DNA of 64,000 nt from Nothophaeocryptopus gaeumannii (GCA_031771865.1 JASISA010000019.1:682001-746000); one strand, 5' to 3'; counted from the first letter of the stretch, positions 1-11,217 are shown. Translations and numbers: made by a program. Notes: a model not told the origin generated them from the sequence alone.

Positions 1-625
1 CTGGACGGATATCAAGCCAGACATGAGGCCAAAATCCGGAGCAGCGAAGTCGGCGGTCGGCTGTCGACGCCAAGGCTTGGAAAGACAACGTCGTCCGCCC
101 TACTCGTTCAGCACAGCAGCACGACGACAATCATCTCAGTCATCCATCGCACGCAGAAACAAGCGGCCGCCGGACTGTACTCCACCATAGAGAGCTACGA
201 ATAGCTCCCTCATCCGGAATAGCCACTTTCCCTCACTTTGAAGCTCCCACCCAGCTTTCCCACTCGTGCCACCTCGCAGCTCTCACCGACGGCTATGCAA
301 GAGACGATATGCAAGCCAATGCGGCTTTAGCTGAGCTTTGTGCTGGAAGAAGCCACACATGGCATAGCCAAGTTCCCTCGCTTTGAGACGATGCGGCCGT
401 TTCGCTCCAATCGCGAAGTAATCGGAGCTTGAGAGCATGTTAAGTCCATGTCAATGAGCGGAGATAGCTTGATCAGAGGATAATCTAAAGAGGACGGTAA
501 GCCTGCAGGTCTCTCGCTCTCAATACAATCTCGGCAGGGAACTTCTTAAGCTCCATCTGGCGTATGCAGTAGTGTACCATTCATCATCCGCGTTGCGTCA
601 CTACTAAAATCACAGCAGGCCCTCA
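1..625. other. upstream region of the alcohol dehydrogenase gene
   Basis: No open frame with recognisable content is seen on either strand. The stretch ends directly at the first ATG of the alcohol dehydrogenase gene and presumably holds its promoter and 5' leader. I see no clear TATA box. Confidence 0.4.
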
Positions 626-1910
626 ATGAAGAGAGTGGCCGAAAAGATCGGTCTGCGCAAGAACAAAGACGACCAGCCTACTACCACCACCTCTACATCA
701 CCCAAACAAGAAGGCAGCTCTCAGTCTTCTTCCCAGCCAGCCGCAACAGCTTCAGCGAACACGAGCGAGCCTACGAAGTCGAACTCAGAAGCACCCATCA
801 CACCTTCAAATACCAAAGCCCAGCCCACAATGAGCTCTCAGATTCCAAAGACGATGAAAGCCGCTGTGCTTGATGGCATGGACAAACCGTTGGTGATCAA
901 GGAGATCCCAGTGCCACAAGCTGGGCCTGGCGAGATCTTGGTCAAGGTCCACGCATGTGGTGTCTGCCACTCCGACCACCACGTTCAGCACGGAGACATG
1001 GGACCTCACCATATCGATATCCTAGGCCACGAGTTCGTTGGCACCGTCGTTGCTGTGCCAGATGGAGAGAAGAAGTGGAAAGTTGGAGACCACGTCGGTG
1101 GTCCTTGGCATGGAGGACATGATGGTGTTTGTCGCTCTTGCTGCCGAGGAGAGTTCCAGATGTGTGACAACAAGACCATTAACGGTGTCATGCGCAATGG
1201 CGGGTACGCGCAATACGCCACACTTCGTACTGAAGCTGCTGTTCGCATTCCTGAGAACGCGGACCCAGCTGAAATGGCTCCTCTCCTCTGCGCGGGTGTC
1301 ACTGTACGTCTCAGAGCACCCACGGCTATCGTGCTCCCTTGACTGACTGTTCCACCAGGTGTTCAACGGTATTCGCCAAATGAAGATTACAGCCGGCGAA
1401 GTCGTCGCAGTCCAAGGTCTCGGGGGCCTGGGCCATTTGGCGATCCAATACGCCCGCAAAATGGGTTTCCGAACCGTCGCCCTCTCACGCGGAAAGGACA
1501 AGAAAGACTTCGCCCTCAAGCTCGGCGCAACCGATTACATCGACACGCAAGCCGAAGACGTCGGCGAAGCCCTCCAAAAACTCGGCGGTGCCGCCCTCAT
1601 CGTCGTCACAGCCCCCAACCCAGATCAAATCACAGCCCTCATCGGAGGTCTGCAGAACCGCGGAAAGCTGCTCATCCACGTGGCGATTGGTCCCGTGTCG
1701 GTTGACACGGTGCAGATGGTGCTGAAGGGGCTGTCGGTGCACGGCTGGCCGAGTGGACATGCGCTGGACAGTGAGGAGGCGATTGCGTTTGCTAATACGC
1801 ATGACGTGAATTGTTTGATTGAGAAGTTTCCGATTGAGAAGGCGAATGAGGCTATTGCGCATATGTTGAGTGGGAAGGTGAGGTTTAGAGCGGTTTTGAC
1901 GATGGATTAG
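626..1910 (+). CDS. zinc-dependent alcohol dehydrogenase (MDR family) with N-terminal extension
   Basis: Predicted to oxidise alcohols or reduce aldehydes with NAD(P)+ as a medium-chain zinc dehydrogenase. Two exons, 626-1303 and 1359-1910, with a 55 bp intron (GTACGT donor, CTGAC branch, CAG end, phase 0), give 409 aa. Visible marks are the catalytic zinc region CGVCHSDHH near residue 110, the GHE motif near 134, a Cys-rich structural-zinc loop (CRSCCRGEFQMC) and the Rossmann glycines GLGGLG in exon 2. The catalytic core starts at a second ATG at 830 (M69), which alone would give the usual length of about 341 aa. Residues 1-68 are a Ser/Thr/Pro/Gln-rich, probably disordered extension starting MKRVAEKIGLRK. 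That part may be a targeting sequence or an artefact of start choice. Family assignment is sure; substrate is unknown. Confidence 0.93.
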
Positions 1911-1998
1911 AAGATGCAGCCTTGTCGAAAGAATATGTGCGTCCGTAGCTACATATGCCAGAAATAGAGCATGTCAAGTTGACTTGAGCTTCTTATTT

Positions 1999-2403
1999 TC
2001 AGATCCCTTCTTTGGTGGAGGCACAGCCTAGCATCCATCCCAATCCCCTCACAACCCTCCGGTTGATGCAATGCGTTCCCTCCCACCCTCCATCATACCG
2101 CTTAGATTTCCCAGATAACAACGTCCCCAAGGTCACAGCAAAAAACACCAGCCGCGCCCAAACCACCTTCTTCTCTCGGGAATCTAGACCATACAGGTAA
2201 GCGAGCATCCATCCTACAACATAGGACGCAGTGATGACGGGCAAGAGGCATGCAATAAGTCGGCCGTAGGACTCGATTTGAGAGTTTCCAAGTACCCTTT
2301 GTCTGGGTCGTTGAGTATGGTTTGTGTCGCGCTCGAAATACGAATAGTAGATGTCGATGAGTTCCCAGTGGCTGAGGGAAAACGCCCCGACGGGGCTGAA
2401 CAT
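1999..2403 (-). CDS. possible small two-helix membrane protein
   Basis: An intronless frame of 134 aa lies between the 3' ends of the alcohol dehydrogenase and desaturase-like genes. It has two hydrophobic stretches (residues about 50-72, LIACLLPVITASYVVGW, and about 81-98, WARLVFFAVTLGTLLSG) after a soluble start with MFSPVGAFSLSHWELIDIYY. The aromatic-rich N-terminus and paired helices look protein-like, but I recognise no family. It could be a chance frame or part of a spliced gene. It runs tail-to-tail with the dehydrogenase, 88 bp away. Confidence 0.35.
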   Translation of the reverse strand: MFSPVGAFSLSHWELIDIYYSYFERDTNHTQRPRQRVLGNSQIESYGRLIACLLPVITASYVVGWMLAYLYGLDSREKKVVWARLVFFAVTLGTLLSGKSKRYDGGWEGTHCINRRVVRGLGWMLGCASTKEGI

Positions 2404-2653
2404 GGTTTGTGTACGTGCGTGATAGACCTGATACCCTAGGTCCCTTCAGATATTTATATTGATATTGTTGAGGAAGAGGAAGGTACTGTGCCACATCGCG
2501 GCTTCCTTTCCTGCCTCGAAGGTTTCGAACGAGGAAACCAGGCCCTTATGAAAACCATATTGTCACTGCAGATGAAGCTCGGCATGATGCTTCTCTATCA
2601 ATCTATACGTCTGACGTAGTGCTGTTGTATACACTGTCGCTATTACACGGCGC

Positions 2654-4162
2654 TCATTGAGTCTTCCTCTGACCGAGGTCTGCCTCCATCCGTAGTCCAA
2701 ATGCCGTTGGTACAGATATGAAGGTCTTCCTTGCCTTCTCCCAAGTAGTAAGCTCCTTAGCCTTGCCCTTTGACGTCTTCGACTGTCCATATCCACTAAA
2801 CCGCTCCTGGATCTCCTCCTCACTGAACTTCCTCGTCTTCGTCCTCAGCATCGCCGCAATCTCCTCAAGGCTCATCCCAATTTGATCGCCAATCGGCACC
2901 AAACACTTCGCAAGATACATGTAATCTTTCTGCAGCAGCTTCACCGTCATCATCAAGTAGTCGATGTTGTGAAAGACCAGCGCACGACCTTCCGCATACG
3001 CCTGCTTAGATTGTAGGAAGTGCAAAGGCTGCTCACGCCAATGACGTCGTGGGTTGAGATGGTGAGCGGTATGATAGCCATCGTTGAAGCAGAAGCGATT
3101 GCTCTGTGAGGAGTTAGCAAGGTGTTCTGACAGATAAGGGTTCAATGACGATATGCTTACCGGGACATCAATCAAAGTAATGCTGGAGCGAAAGTCGGAA
3201 TCAGGCTCTAGTTCATCCACGAGAGCGTGTTGGCCCCAGTTGCCAACCATCAAGCCGAATCGAAGCAGCGTGAAAGGGATTAGCAGGACGAAGATCGAAG
3301 CTCGCGTGTTGACGTGCTTTGTCATGATGTACATGAATGCCATGCTGGCTGCTTCGGAAAGGAATGCCCGAATCGCCAGATTGGCCTTGTTCTTTCGCAA
3401 GAAGTACATTGGCAGGTCGGCCCAGATGAAGAGCAGGAATCTTCCGAAATAATGCAAAAAGTTCCAGATGTCATCGCGTTGGTATCGAATCGTTGAAGAA
3501 AGGTCATCTGGCCCATTGCCTTCGACATGGTGGTGCTTGACATGGTGGTAGTAGTAAGAGTCCCAGGTGTGTCCCATCAGCGGCTCCAAGATGTATGGGA
3601 AGGTGGAGTCTAACCAGTACCAGTTCCGTGCCAGAACGCCATGATTGTGAATGTGATTATGCATCATGAGAGTAAATGAGCCAGTGCACCAGAACGTGAA
3701 TGCCGCGTGTGCGATGCCATGGATGTAGGTGAAGTTGTAGTAAAGGTAGATTGCGCTTGGCAGGTTGACCGACAGGTACATCAAAATGTGTGTCAGAAAG
3801 ACAATATCAGTCGGGTGGCGCACAATTCGACAGGCTATCCGGGCGTAAGGGTGAACAACATATTTGTTCAGGAGAGGTGAGATGTCCTTGTCGTCCCATG
3901 TTACGAAGACCGTGGGTTGGAACGATGGGCTTTTAGGGTCGTTCAGTGCCTTCAGATGCTCGATGGCCGTTTGGTCGCTTTGTTGGGAATCATGCTGCTC
4001 AATCTTCTTCTTCTTCTTCTCGAGTGGTGTCGGTGAAGCGAGAGGAATCTCAGGATTAAGGGGAAGATCTTCAGTTCCAGTTTTCTTTCCACAGTCGGCG
4101 AGCAAGTTCCGCAGGAGGACCAGATCTGGCTGTGTCAGATACGGATGTATTTCCGAGCTCAT
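2654..4162 (-). CDS. fatty acid desaturase-like membrane protein
   Basis: A membrane-bound di-iron desaturase/hydroxylase-fold protein, expected in the ER. Two exons on the minus strand, 4162-3161 and 3103-2654, flank a 57 bp in-frame intron (GTAAGC donor, CTAAC branch, CAG acceptor). Removing it joins DVP to SNRFCFNDGYHTAHH and gives 483 aa. Three His clusters are visible: HNHIHNHG near residue 168, HHVKHHHVEG near 205 and YHTAHHLNP near 340, between several hydrophobic segments. The first 75 residues are polar, with a KKKKK run coded by a (CTT)n stretch at about 4005-4019. The lipid substrate and regiochemistry cannot be read from sequence. The His spacing differs from classical Ole1-type enzymes and there is no cytochrome b5 domain. 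Confidence 0.85.
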   Translation of the reverse strand: MSSEIHPYLTQPDLVLLRNLLADCGKKTGTEDLPLNPEIPLASPTPLEKKKKKIEQHDSQQSDQTAIEHLKALNDPKSPSFQPTVFVTWDDKDISPLLNKYVVHPYARIACRIVRHPTDIVFLTHILMYLSVNLPSAIYLYYNFTYIHGIAHAAFTFWCTGSFTLMMHNHIHNHGVLARNWYWLDSTFPYILEPLMGHTWDSYYYHHVKHHHVEGNGPDDLSSTIRYQRDDIWNFLHYFGRFLLFIWADLPMYFLRKNKANLAIRAFLSEAASMAFMYIMTKHVNTRASIFVLLIPFTLLRFGLMVGNWGQHALVDELEPDSDFRSSITLIDVPVSISSLNPYLSEHLANSSQSNRFCFNDGYHTAHHLNPRRHWREQPLHFLQSKQAYAEGRALVFHNIDYLMMTVKLLQKDYMYLAKCLVPIGDQIGMSLEEIAAMLRTKTRKFSEEEIQERFSGYGQSKTSKGKAKELTTWEKARKTFISVPTAFGLRMEADLGQRKTQ

Positions 4163-5067
4163 CGTCGTGAATCGGAACGTGAACCTGTAAGGGACAACAC
4201 GTTGATGCGGTTGTGGTGTTGAACGAAGCAGGATCGAGGTGTTGAAGACGTATAGCTAGCGCCATTAAGCCCTGCCGAGAAGTAGCGGCCCGCGTGCCAA
4301 GATCTCCAAGCGGGAATCGTGTTCGAAGCCATTTTGTTGACAGAGTGCTGCAAGCATGTGATAGAAGCTTCAAAGGCTGCCAGTGTAATCATTGTACCGA
4401 GAGTGGCCAGACTTCACCATGGATTGACCGATGGAAAAGCCATGTGAAGTGTTCGGCGTCCATGCCAAGAATCGGAACGGAAGAGCCTTTATGCTGACTC
4501 ACCTGTAAGCGCCCATCCGCTCTCCATCAACTTCTCTTCCACCAATCCGCTTTCCATCCTTGACAACTCCAACCTCTACAAGCGCTGTGCCACTCTCCAT
4601 GCCTGCCCTACACGTTTCATGTGTGTACATACAGGCCAACCATCTCTCGCGCGTGAGCTCTATCAGTACCTATTTGCAGAAGGTCAACTCTACAGACCAC
4701 AGAGCGGCCAAGGGCTTGCAGGAGACATCACCGGAAGCCTTTCCACAAGCGCCAGAAGCTTTGGTAGAGCTCTTTGTACTCGAACGCACATGTGTGTGAC
4801 AGTAACATCACTTAGACGAGATGCATTGCTTGTCGCCTGCTTACGCGCTCGACTCGACAAGCTCCTATGCTTAGTCTGGATTGCAGGAGTGCTTTGGAAA
4901 GCGATTGTAGTACAGACATGGTAAGCTTCTTGATATAGGCCAGCAGGCCTCCTCACTCGAATCCTGAGGCCGGTTGTTCACCTTCTGTTCTTCTGGCAAC
5001 CGTTGACAGGTTTTCGTGTTCGACTTCCCCTTCCGTCACTCCTTCAACTGCTTTCAACGCCTCTACA
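4163..5067. other. intergenic, divergent promoter region
   Basis: It separates the minus-strand desaturase-like gene from the plus-strand four-helix membrane protein gene. Short frames occur on both strands, but none has recognisable content. It is read as a shared divergent promoter plus 5' leaders. Confidence 0.4.
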
Positions 5068-6035
5068 ATGGCATCTTATATGCGAATACCGACCTTGCTC
5101 GCCGCGGTCCTAAGCATTGGCTTGAGTATCGCCATCATCGGGACAGCAGGGCGAACACTCAATGTGTACCGAACACAACATAACGACAATGCCTACTTCC
5201 TCCCGCTGTGGGCATCGCACTTCGACCTTCGAGAACTGGGAGCATTGATTGGCACATCAACTGTCATTGTTGTGCTCAATGCCATTCTCGCCGTCGCCCT
5301 CTTCGTGACTGCAGTATGTCCAAGATACTTCACTATGGTACACGCACGACTCGCATGCTGACTTCCTGCAGCTTCCCGCAAACCTCATCGTACTGGCCTC
5401 CAGCTCACTGAGCACAGTAATCTCCATACTGGCCGTCTCCTTTTCAGCAGTGCTCAACAACCGCGGGCCGCGAGACACTCTTCAATCATGGACATGCAGA
5501 TGGCGAGATCTCTCCGAACAGGGGGTCCCTCGCCAATTTGACACACTCTGTCATGAAACTGTGGGTCAATTCCTCCCGCCTCACGGACATGCTCGAAGGC
5601 AACAGAAAACGCTTTCGACGGTTCGACCGGATCAGCCCTCTGTTGAGATTGAGTTGCGATATCATTGCGAGTCGGCTCACTACACGACAGAATCTCCGCC
5701 AATCCCACCTTTTCAGCCCAACCCATCACTTCCGAAACACATCCTGATTCACTGACTAACAACCCTCCTTTCTGCAGGGCTTCGCCTTCTACACGACGAT
5801 CCCAGTGCTCATCCTCCAGCTCATCTTGCTAGCCCTGGCACTCTACGCAATCGCGACTTCAGGTGCATCCTCGCAATCACGACAAGGGCGGAGGCTTGAT
5901 GAAGAGAAGCTCCACGAGCATGAACTATCGCAAGTTCGTCAGCAAAGTTTTGATACTAAGACGGAGGCGAGTGTGAGGAGTGGTCGGGGAGGGACACCAG
6001 ATAGTTTGAGGATCATGGCGGGGATGAAGCAGTAG
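5068..6035 (+). CDS. four-helix integral membrane protein, unknown function
   Basis: Three exons (5068-5313, 5372-5560, 5778-6035) give 230 aa with phase-0 junctions. Intron 1 is 58 bp (GTATGT...CTGAC...CAG). Intron 2 is 217 bp (GTGGGT...CTGACTAAC...CAG), long for this window, so a missed exon is possible. Four hydrophobic segments are seen: residues about 5-28, 55-82, 83-105 and 148-170. The topology resembles MARVEL/SUR7-like tetraspan proteins, but I see no diagnostic motif. The C-terminus, about 60 residues, is polar and charged. The exon chain is supported by hydrophobic segments that continue across intron 1 and by consensus splice sites. Function unknown; plasma-membrane location is only a guess. 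Confidence 0.6.
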
Positions 6036-6419
6036 ATGCCTCTTCCGATGGCAGTGACGGAGGGATGACTTTTAGCCGCGCAGAAGATCTGGATGCTCTA
6101 CGAGGGATGACAGGAGTTCAGCGCACTTGGAAGGAAAAGGAGGGCAGGACGGTGACATTGCTCATGAATAGACGAAACCGAACTTGGGATACCTGTATCG
6201 ATAAATTTCATGTCCATGTCCCCATCTATGAACCATTCGATGCATCGCGGGTATATCTCATCTCGCAGCACAGCATGATGCAGCTGCAAGACGCTTTGCC
6301 TGCCTTCCAGCTCCAAAGCAATCCATGGCCCGAAAGAAACCCTCCGAGCAAAAATGTCGCATAGACGTAACAAATCGTAATCATGAAATCCTTCCCAGTA
6401 TCGCCTCGATTTGCTTCCA
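6036..6419. other. convergent 3' intergenic region
   Basis: It lies between the stop codons of the four-helix membrane protein (plus) and the MIF-domain protein (minus). I see no gene; it presumably holds both 3' UTRs. Confidence 0.4.
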
Positions 6420-8162
6420 TCAAACAAGCTCACTCCTCCTCCTAAACGCACTCAAAAAGCTCTTCCTCTTTCCAACCTTCAAACTCTTAGCCGACTTCCT
6501 ATCATCTCCAGCATCCGGAATCGGCGGCGGTGCGGGCGGAAACTTCGGAACAGCAGTAACAGTCGCAGAGCGTCGTTTACCCGTATTCGCTTCTTTCTTA
6601 TCCCTCTTGGCCGGCTTCTCTTTCTCCAACTTCATCTCAGACTTATCCCCGACAGGAAAGTTTGGCGGGACAGTCTCGATTCTGGTGTCCCTAGGAACAC
6701 CCGGCAGACCGTCCAGATATGTATGACTAGGAACATCACGTTGTTGTTGCGGTGGCAATCCGAGAACCCTCTCAGGTTTCGACCTTGTTTGTACTTTCTG
6801 CGGATCGTTCTTTAAGAGTGAAGGTGGTGGGTCTCGCCTGGAAGGCGCCATCGAGGAAGCTCTTGTCTGCGGTTTCGTTGTGGCTGCTGCTAAAGATTGC
6901 GTTGTCTTCTTGATCTGTTCCTGAATCGAACGGCCTTCGCCAGCGGAAAACGTACGCGGTCTCCTCTTCTCTTGGCCAGGGGTGGCTACCTTAGGGCTGA
7001 CGTTCGCAGTCGACACTCCGTTCATACGCAGACCGTTCGAGCCCACTGAATTGCTGTGTGCGTGTGATGTCGAAGGTCGCTTGTCTTCCGTATCGTTGGC
7101 TGGCAACTCAAACACCTCAGTTGGGGTCATGAGAATCGCCGTTGGTGGCGTCAAGGGCGTATCCGTTCTGTTCGGTTCCATTACACCATTCGTCACTGGA
7201 ACATCTGTCTTCGTCTCCGTGGTAGATGTGCCATTGATCACGACGTTCTGGTCTGTGCTTTCAGCCTTGTTCCCTGTGTCCAACTTTGACAAACTCTTTC
7301 TGAAAGTTGGCATGCTCTTCTTGCCTGCAATTGAAATAGCCCTTCGTACCGCGCCGCCGTTATCCCCAGACTGCAGCTTCTCTTGTCGTTCGACCTCACC
7401 CAGCATCGTTGTGCCATTCGTGGCGAAGTTCTCTTCAGGAATCGGTTGAAATTTGACTATCCCTCGCTCTGGTGGCACTGAAAGGATGTCTGCAATAAAT
7501 GATTGAATGAGTGCTGCATTGCGCTTGTTCATCGTTGGTCCCATTTGAGAAGGCACAGCAGTAATCGACAGTATGTAGCATGGATCAAAGGTTCCTCCGA
7601 GGGCCAGACAAGCGCTGTGATCGATCTTGACCATGACCGCCGAGTCAGGTCGCGTATACCGTGCGGCGAGATGGTAGGACAGATCGGTAACGAGAGTAAA
7701 CTCATCTTTGATCTGCTATTGGTCAGCGTAGCTCTGGTAAGAGACATCAATCATCGCCCGACGTACAATGACATTCGTCCTCAACTCTGCAACCACTGGA
7801 GACTCCCTTTGCACGCGCTCGCGAACACTGCCATTGATGTTCGGCTTGTACTGGAACTGCTCCTCGTAGTATTGTGTTCGCTGCTTTGATGAGTTGTTAT
7901 AGGCAGCCACCATGCTGGACCTATCTCCAAGGTGTTTCTGGAGGAACTCGTCCAAGTGGGCAGTTGGAATGATGTCTTTGTTGGCGTCGGGACCAGGCAG
8001 GCTGTTGTGGTTCCGAGCGTTCGCCGACTGTATGGAATATCGATAATTGTTAGGAGAAAGAGCGAGTCCAGGTTTGGACTGGGCTTCAGAGGCCATAGGC
8101 CCGAGGATATCGAGGGAGTACGATGAGTTAGAGTCAGCTGAGCCTTTGGTGGAGTGCGGCAT
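6420..8162 (-). CDS. MIF/tautomerase-domain protein with long disordered tail
   Basis: Two exons, 8162-7767 and 7712-6420, with a 54 bp phase-0 intron (GTACGT...CTGAC...CAG) give 562 aa. Residues about 120-235 resemble macrophage migration inhibitory factor: a start like AELRTNVI followed by IKDEFTLVTDLSYHLA, a central LALGGTFDPCYILSI (matching the MIF stretch ending in an aliphatic strand) and IADILSVPPERGIVKF (matching the MIF helix-strand 'ISPDRVYI' region). Upstream are about 115 polar residues. Downstream are more than 300 residues rich in Ser, Thr, Pro and Lys, ending in basic clusters (GKRKSFLSAFRRRSELV). In MIF the catalytic base is an N-terminal Pro1. Here the domain is internal, so classical tautomerase chemistry is doubtful. 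The role is unknown. Confidence 0.72.
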
Positions 8163-10560
8163 CTCGTTTCAAGACAGGTTCCACAGAGGCGCTGCGGTGC
8201 AACCTACGTATCCGGAGGCAGCAAGCGCGTTGGTCAGTGACAACACCATGGACGGAGCGCTGCAGATGTCCACACCAAATGTCGAGAACGATGGCTGGTT
8301 CGTGACAGCCGTATTGCAGCAACTCTGCATATAATGCGGCAAAGAGGTTGCAATGACAGACGAAGGTGCCTCGTGCGGTCAGCTCTAGCGTTGAGGCAAT
8401 GGTGTGTGAGTGAGGGCGGCACGAAGGAGTTGGTAAGATGAACGGATATAGCAAAGAAGAGTTGCTCACGCAAGGCTAGTCAGGAAACCTGCCAGGCAGG
8501 GAGGGAGGAAATAGTTCTTGGTCGTTTGAGCGAGAAAGTCCCAAGGCCATGCCGGACGTGAATCGGGTACTAGGGTAGAAGAACAGCAGTCAGATCAGAC
8601 GATACCGGCCGTCCCGGTCACATTGCAGGAAACGCGTGCTCCGTCCAAGAAGCCAGGCGTCGCGACTGTCGTTCATTTCGCCTGCCGTTGGGCTAGATAT
8701 GAAGCTAATGGTGCACGATACTGGCCGCGAGGTATGCATGAAGTCGTTTCAAAGTTGCCGTAATTCGCGAAAAGGCAAAATGTCTGACTTCCGGCTTTCC
8801 AATTCTGGGGCGCACATGGCGATCGCTGATCCTGATCCTGGCCGTTCTGCTCGAAATCGCACTCCACCGGACCACCTCCCTTGGACGGTGCACGCGGTGG
8901 ATGTCCCTGTCATAGTTGAGAGGCACTCCAGGAACAGGCTCATGCACTCTCATGCACGCCGAGCAGGGACGTCGGGGGGACGCGCTGGCGCCGAACGCTA
9001 TCTCGCTACGAAAAACGCCCACCCTAAATTTGAACACGCTATCGGAGAAGAGTTGATGGGGGACGCGCTTCTTGTGACCTGTCAGAACACGCGGACGCCC
9101 ACCGCAATCGCAGCCTTGACCACCGTTCGCCAACGCCTGCGAAAACCGTAGAAAGCACGCACGCCTACCGTCTCCATGTTCTGGGCCACTCGTCGTAGCA
9201 TGCAGCAAGATATTCGAAGTCCAAAACTTGCACACCCATCACATCTTGGAGAGTCGAAATGCCCACTTCGCAAGCTGGACGCGTCCTCCAGAAGCATTGA
9301 GAGGTCGCTCATGAATGCTTGCAATTCGCAACGGCGTTGATTTTCGACCCTCGACAGGAGTAAAAGCCACGCGATTGCTGGCAGAACTTTCTTTAGGATA
9401 GGGTAGCACACCGAGATTGTGTTGGCTGCAATCCGTACTTGCTGCATAGAGGAGTAGTTAAGTAGTAGGACGGTGCGCATCTGTTCCATGTCTCCCATGG
9501 ATACCTACCACTTCATGCTCGATAGAGTTGACAAGAATCTCTGCAAGACCGTGAGATGTCGGTGCCAAATAGATTGTCGAAACCTGAGTAGTACTAGCCA
9601 GCACTGGACTGGAACAACGATGTGTCATGGATGCGAGCCACTTCGCATTTGTTGCTCTTCGAAAGCGATTGCAAGTGAAGCTGCGGGTCGTTCGGCATGC
9701 CATGCCATGCCACTGCAGCCAATCTTTTCTTGATTGATGAATGTGCGCATGATATTCCGGCTACTACCAGGATAGCTCGCCGCGAGCTCCGATCAGGCAG
9801 CCTTTTCGTCTTCATCGAATCCATTCCATCATTGGTCTGGTGCAAATGCTCCGGAACTGGTTGTCAAAACCTCAGGTTTCGAAATTGAATTCTTCGTCAC
9901 AGAAACTCCCGAAGGACGTGGTCTCACATGGATGATGACTGCTGTTGCGGCCAGTCGAACCGTCCCCAATGCGCACTGTCATCAACACCGCCGACCGCCA
10001 AGCAGCTGAAATGACTTGGTCTTAATGTTCGCTGATGACGGGGTCGGCGGGATGGAAGATAACAGAGCCGCAGAGCGACTCAAGCGCAGGTTCTTGCGCG
10101 ATTGCTATGAGGTCTGCGAAGACAAGCTGCGGATGAATTTTCCGATCATGTCTGCTGCCTACGAGATTCGACCCTGTAGCATCGCAAGTTATCCCAGATT
10201 CAAGGCATGTCTAATTGCTCGACCTGGAACACAGCATCGCGAGCCCTCTCGTTGGTTCCGAGGATGCATGTGACGCGACGGTCTGCTGTGTCTTTCTCGC
10301 GCAATGGACTTCGTATTTGGGTCTGCTCGGTAATCGCCGTCCAAGACTGCCCAGATGCTGGCCTCAGATGTTCTACAAATGGACTTTCACTGTGAAAAGA
10401 ACGTTGGTGTTGGTGGAGCAAGTAGCCAGGCAAGAATGGCGGAGACCGAAGCCCGACTGGACGGAAGGCGTGATGGATGACATAAGCAAGGAGCTCGTAG
10501 CAATCAGAACACCACCACCGACTCGCCAAACACCGAGGCAGCCTCTAGAACTTCCTAATA
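8163..10560. other. 2.4 kb gene-poor stretch
   Basis: Many short frames on both strands (up to about 219 codons) have mixed, arginine/cysteine-rich compositions typical of chance translation. None shows a domain, signal peptide or continuous splice chain. It contains the 5' region of the MIF-domain gene and the promoter of the DUF952 gene. A lineage-specific gene or lncRNA cannot be excluded. Confidence 0.35.
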
Positions 10561-10983
10561 ATGGCGAACTATACGTACTACTACAAAATTCTCGACTCCC
10601 CACCACCTCAGCCTCTCCCAAAGACCCTCCCCCTATCGGACCTAGACGCCAAAGACGGCTTCATCCACCTTTCCGTAAGTCCCAATCAAGCCTCACCCTC
10701 AACCCATTCCCAACTCACTCACTCACATCCCAAGACCGCCCGCCAAACCCCCATAACAGCAGACCTCTTTTTCGCATCCTACAAAAAGCTCTGGATCCTC
10801 AAACTCCGGGTCAAGGACCTAGACGGCGACATAAAGTTTCCGTCGGACTTGCCAGGATGCCCACATGTGCATGACAGCAAAACCGGTCTTGGGAAGGGTA
10901 ATGTCGAAGACGTGATTGAGGTCGAGAAGGGAGGGAAGGAGAAGTGGGCGGATGTTGAGGGTTTGAGGGTGTTGGAGAGTTGA
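10561..10983 (+). CDS. DUF952 family protein
   Basis: Two exons, 10561-10674 and 10735-10983, with a 60 bp phase-0 intron (GTAAGT...AAG) give 120 aa. Splicing joins DGFIHLS to TARQTPITADLFF, reproducing the family pattern of an N-terminal YKIL strand, 'DGFIHLS' and a later aromatic strand (KLWILKLRV), then GCPHVHD near the end. The length is normal for DUF952 (PF06108), small proteins of unknown biochemical role. The unspliced frame stays open across the intron, so a naive call would give 140 aa. Its 3' end is 234 bp from the 3' end of the transcription factor gene, tail to tail. Confidence 0.82.
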   Translation: MANYTYYYKILDSPPPQPLPKTLPLSDLDAKDGFIHLSVSPNQASPSTHSQLTHSHPKTARQTPITADLFFASYKKLWILKLRVKDLDGDIKFPSDLPGCPHVHDSKTGLGKGNVEDVIEVEKGGKEKWADVEGLRVLES

Positions 10984-11217
10984 GGGTTGTGATTGGCGTT
11001 CAACACGTGAGGGCGAGTGGGAGAAGCCCGTTCGGGGGAATTCGGGTGTATTCACGACCGACGGCGAGATTGTTGGATAGATAAGTGGGATGTTTGACTT
11101 CAGGTGATGTGCTCGTTCTCTGGAGCGAGGCCTCCCCACAGAGGCGCATCCATCAACCTGCAGGTAGACAATCGACGTCAGTATACATCTCAGATCCAAG
11201 GCTTTTTGGCTGACAAC

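Noticed and set aside
3160..3161. Uninterrupted reading through the desaturase-like gene (no intron)
   Set aside because: The frame is open across 3104-3160, but the segment has perfect donor, branch and acceptor motifs and splits the conserved NDGYHTAHH region with 19 unrelated residues.
4003..4022. Short (CTT)n run as a microsatellite of interest
   Set aside because: It encodes a Lys run inside the desaturase-like protein and is only five units long; nothing suggests instability.
8636..9235. Overlapping plus- and minus-strand frames of 171 and 176 codons
   Set aside because: Both are rich in Arg, His and Cys with no helix pattern, motif or splice support, and they overlap each other. Neither can be preferred.
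10215..10874. 219-codon plus-strand frame overlapping the DUF952 gene
   Set aside because: Different frame; its Pro/Thr/Ser-rich content comes from reading the C-rich intron and exon out of phase. The spliced DUF952 model explains the sequence better.
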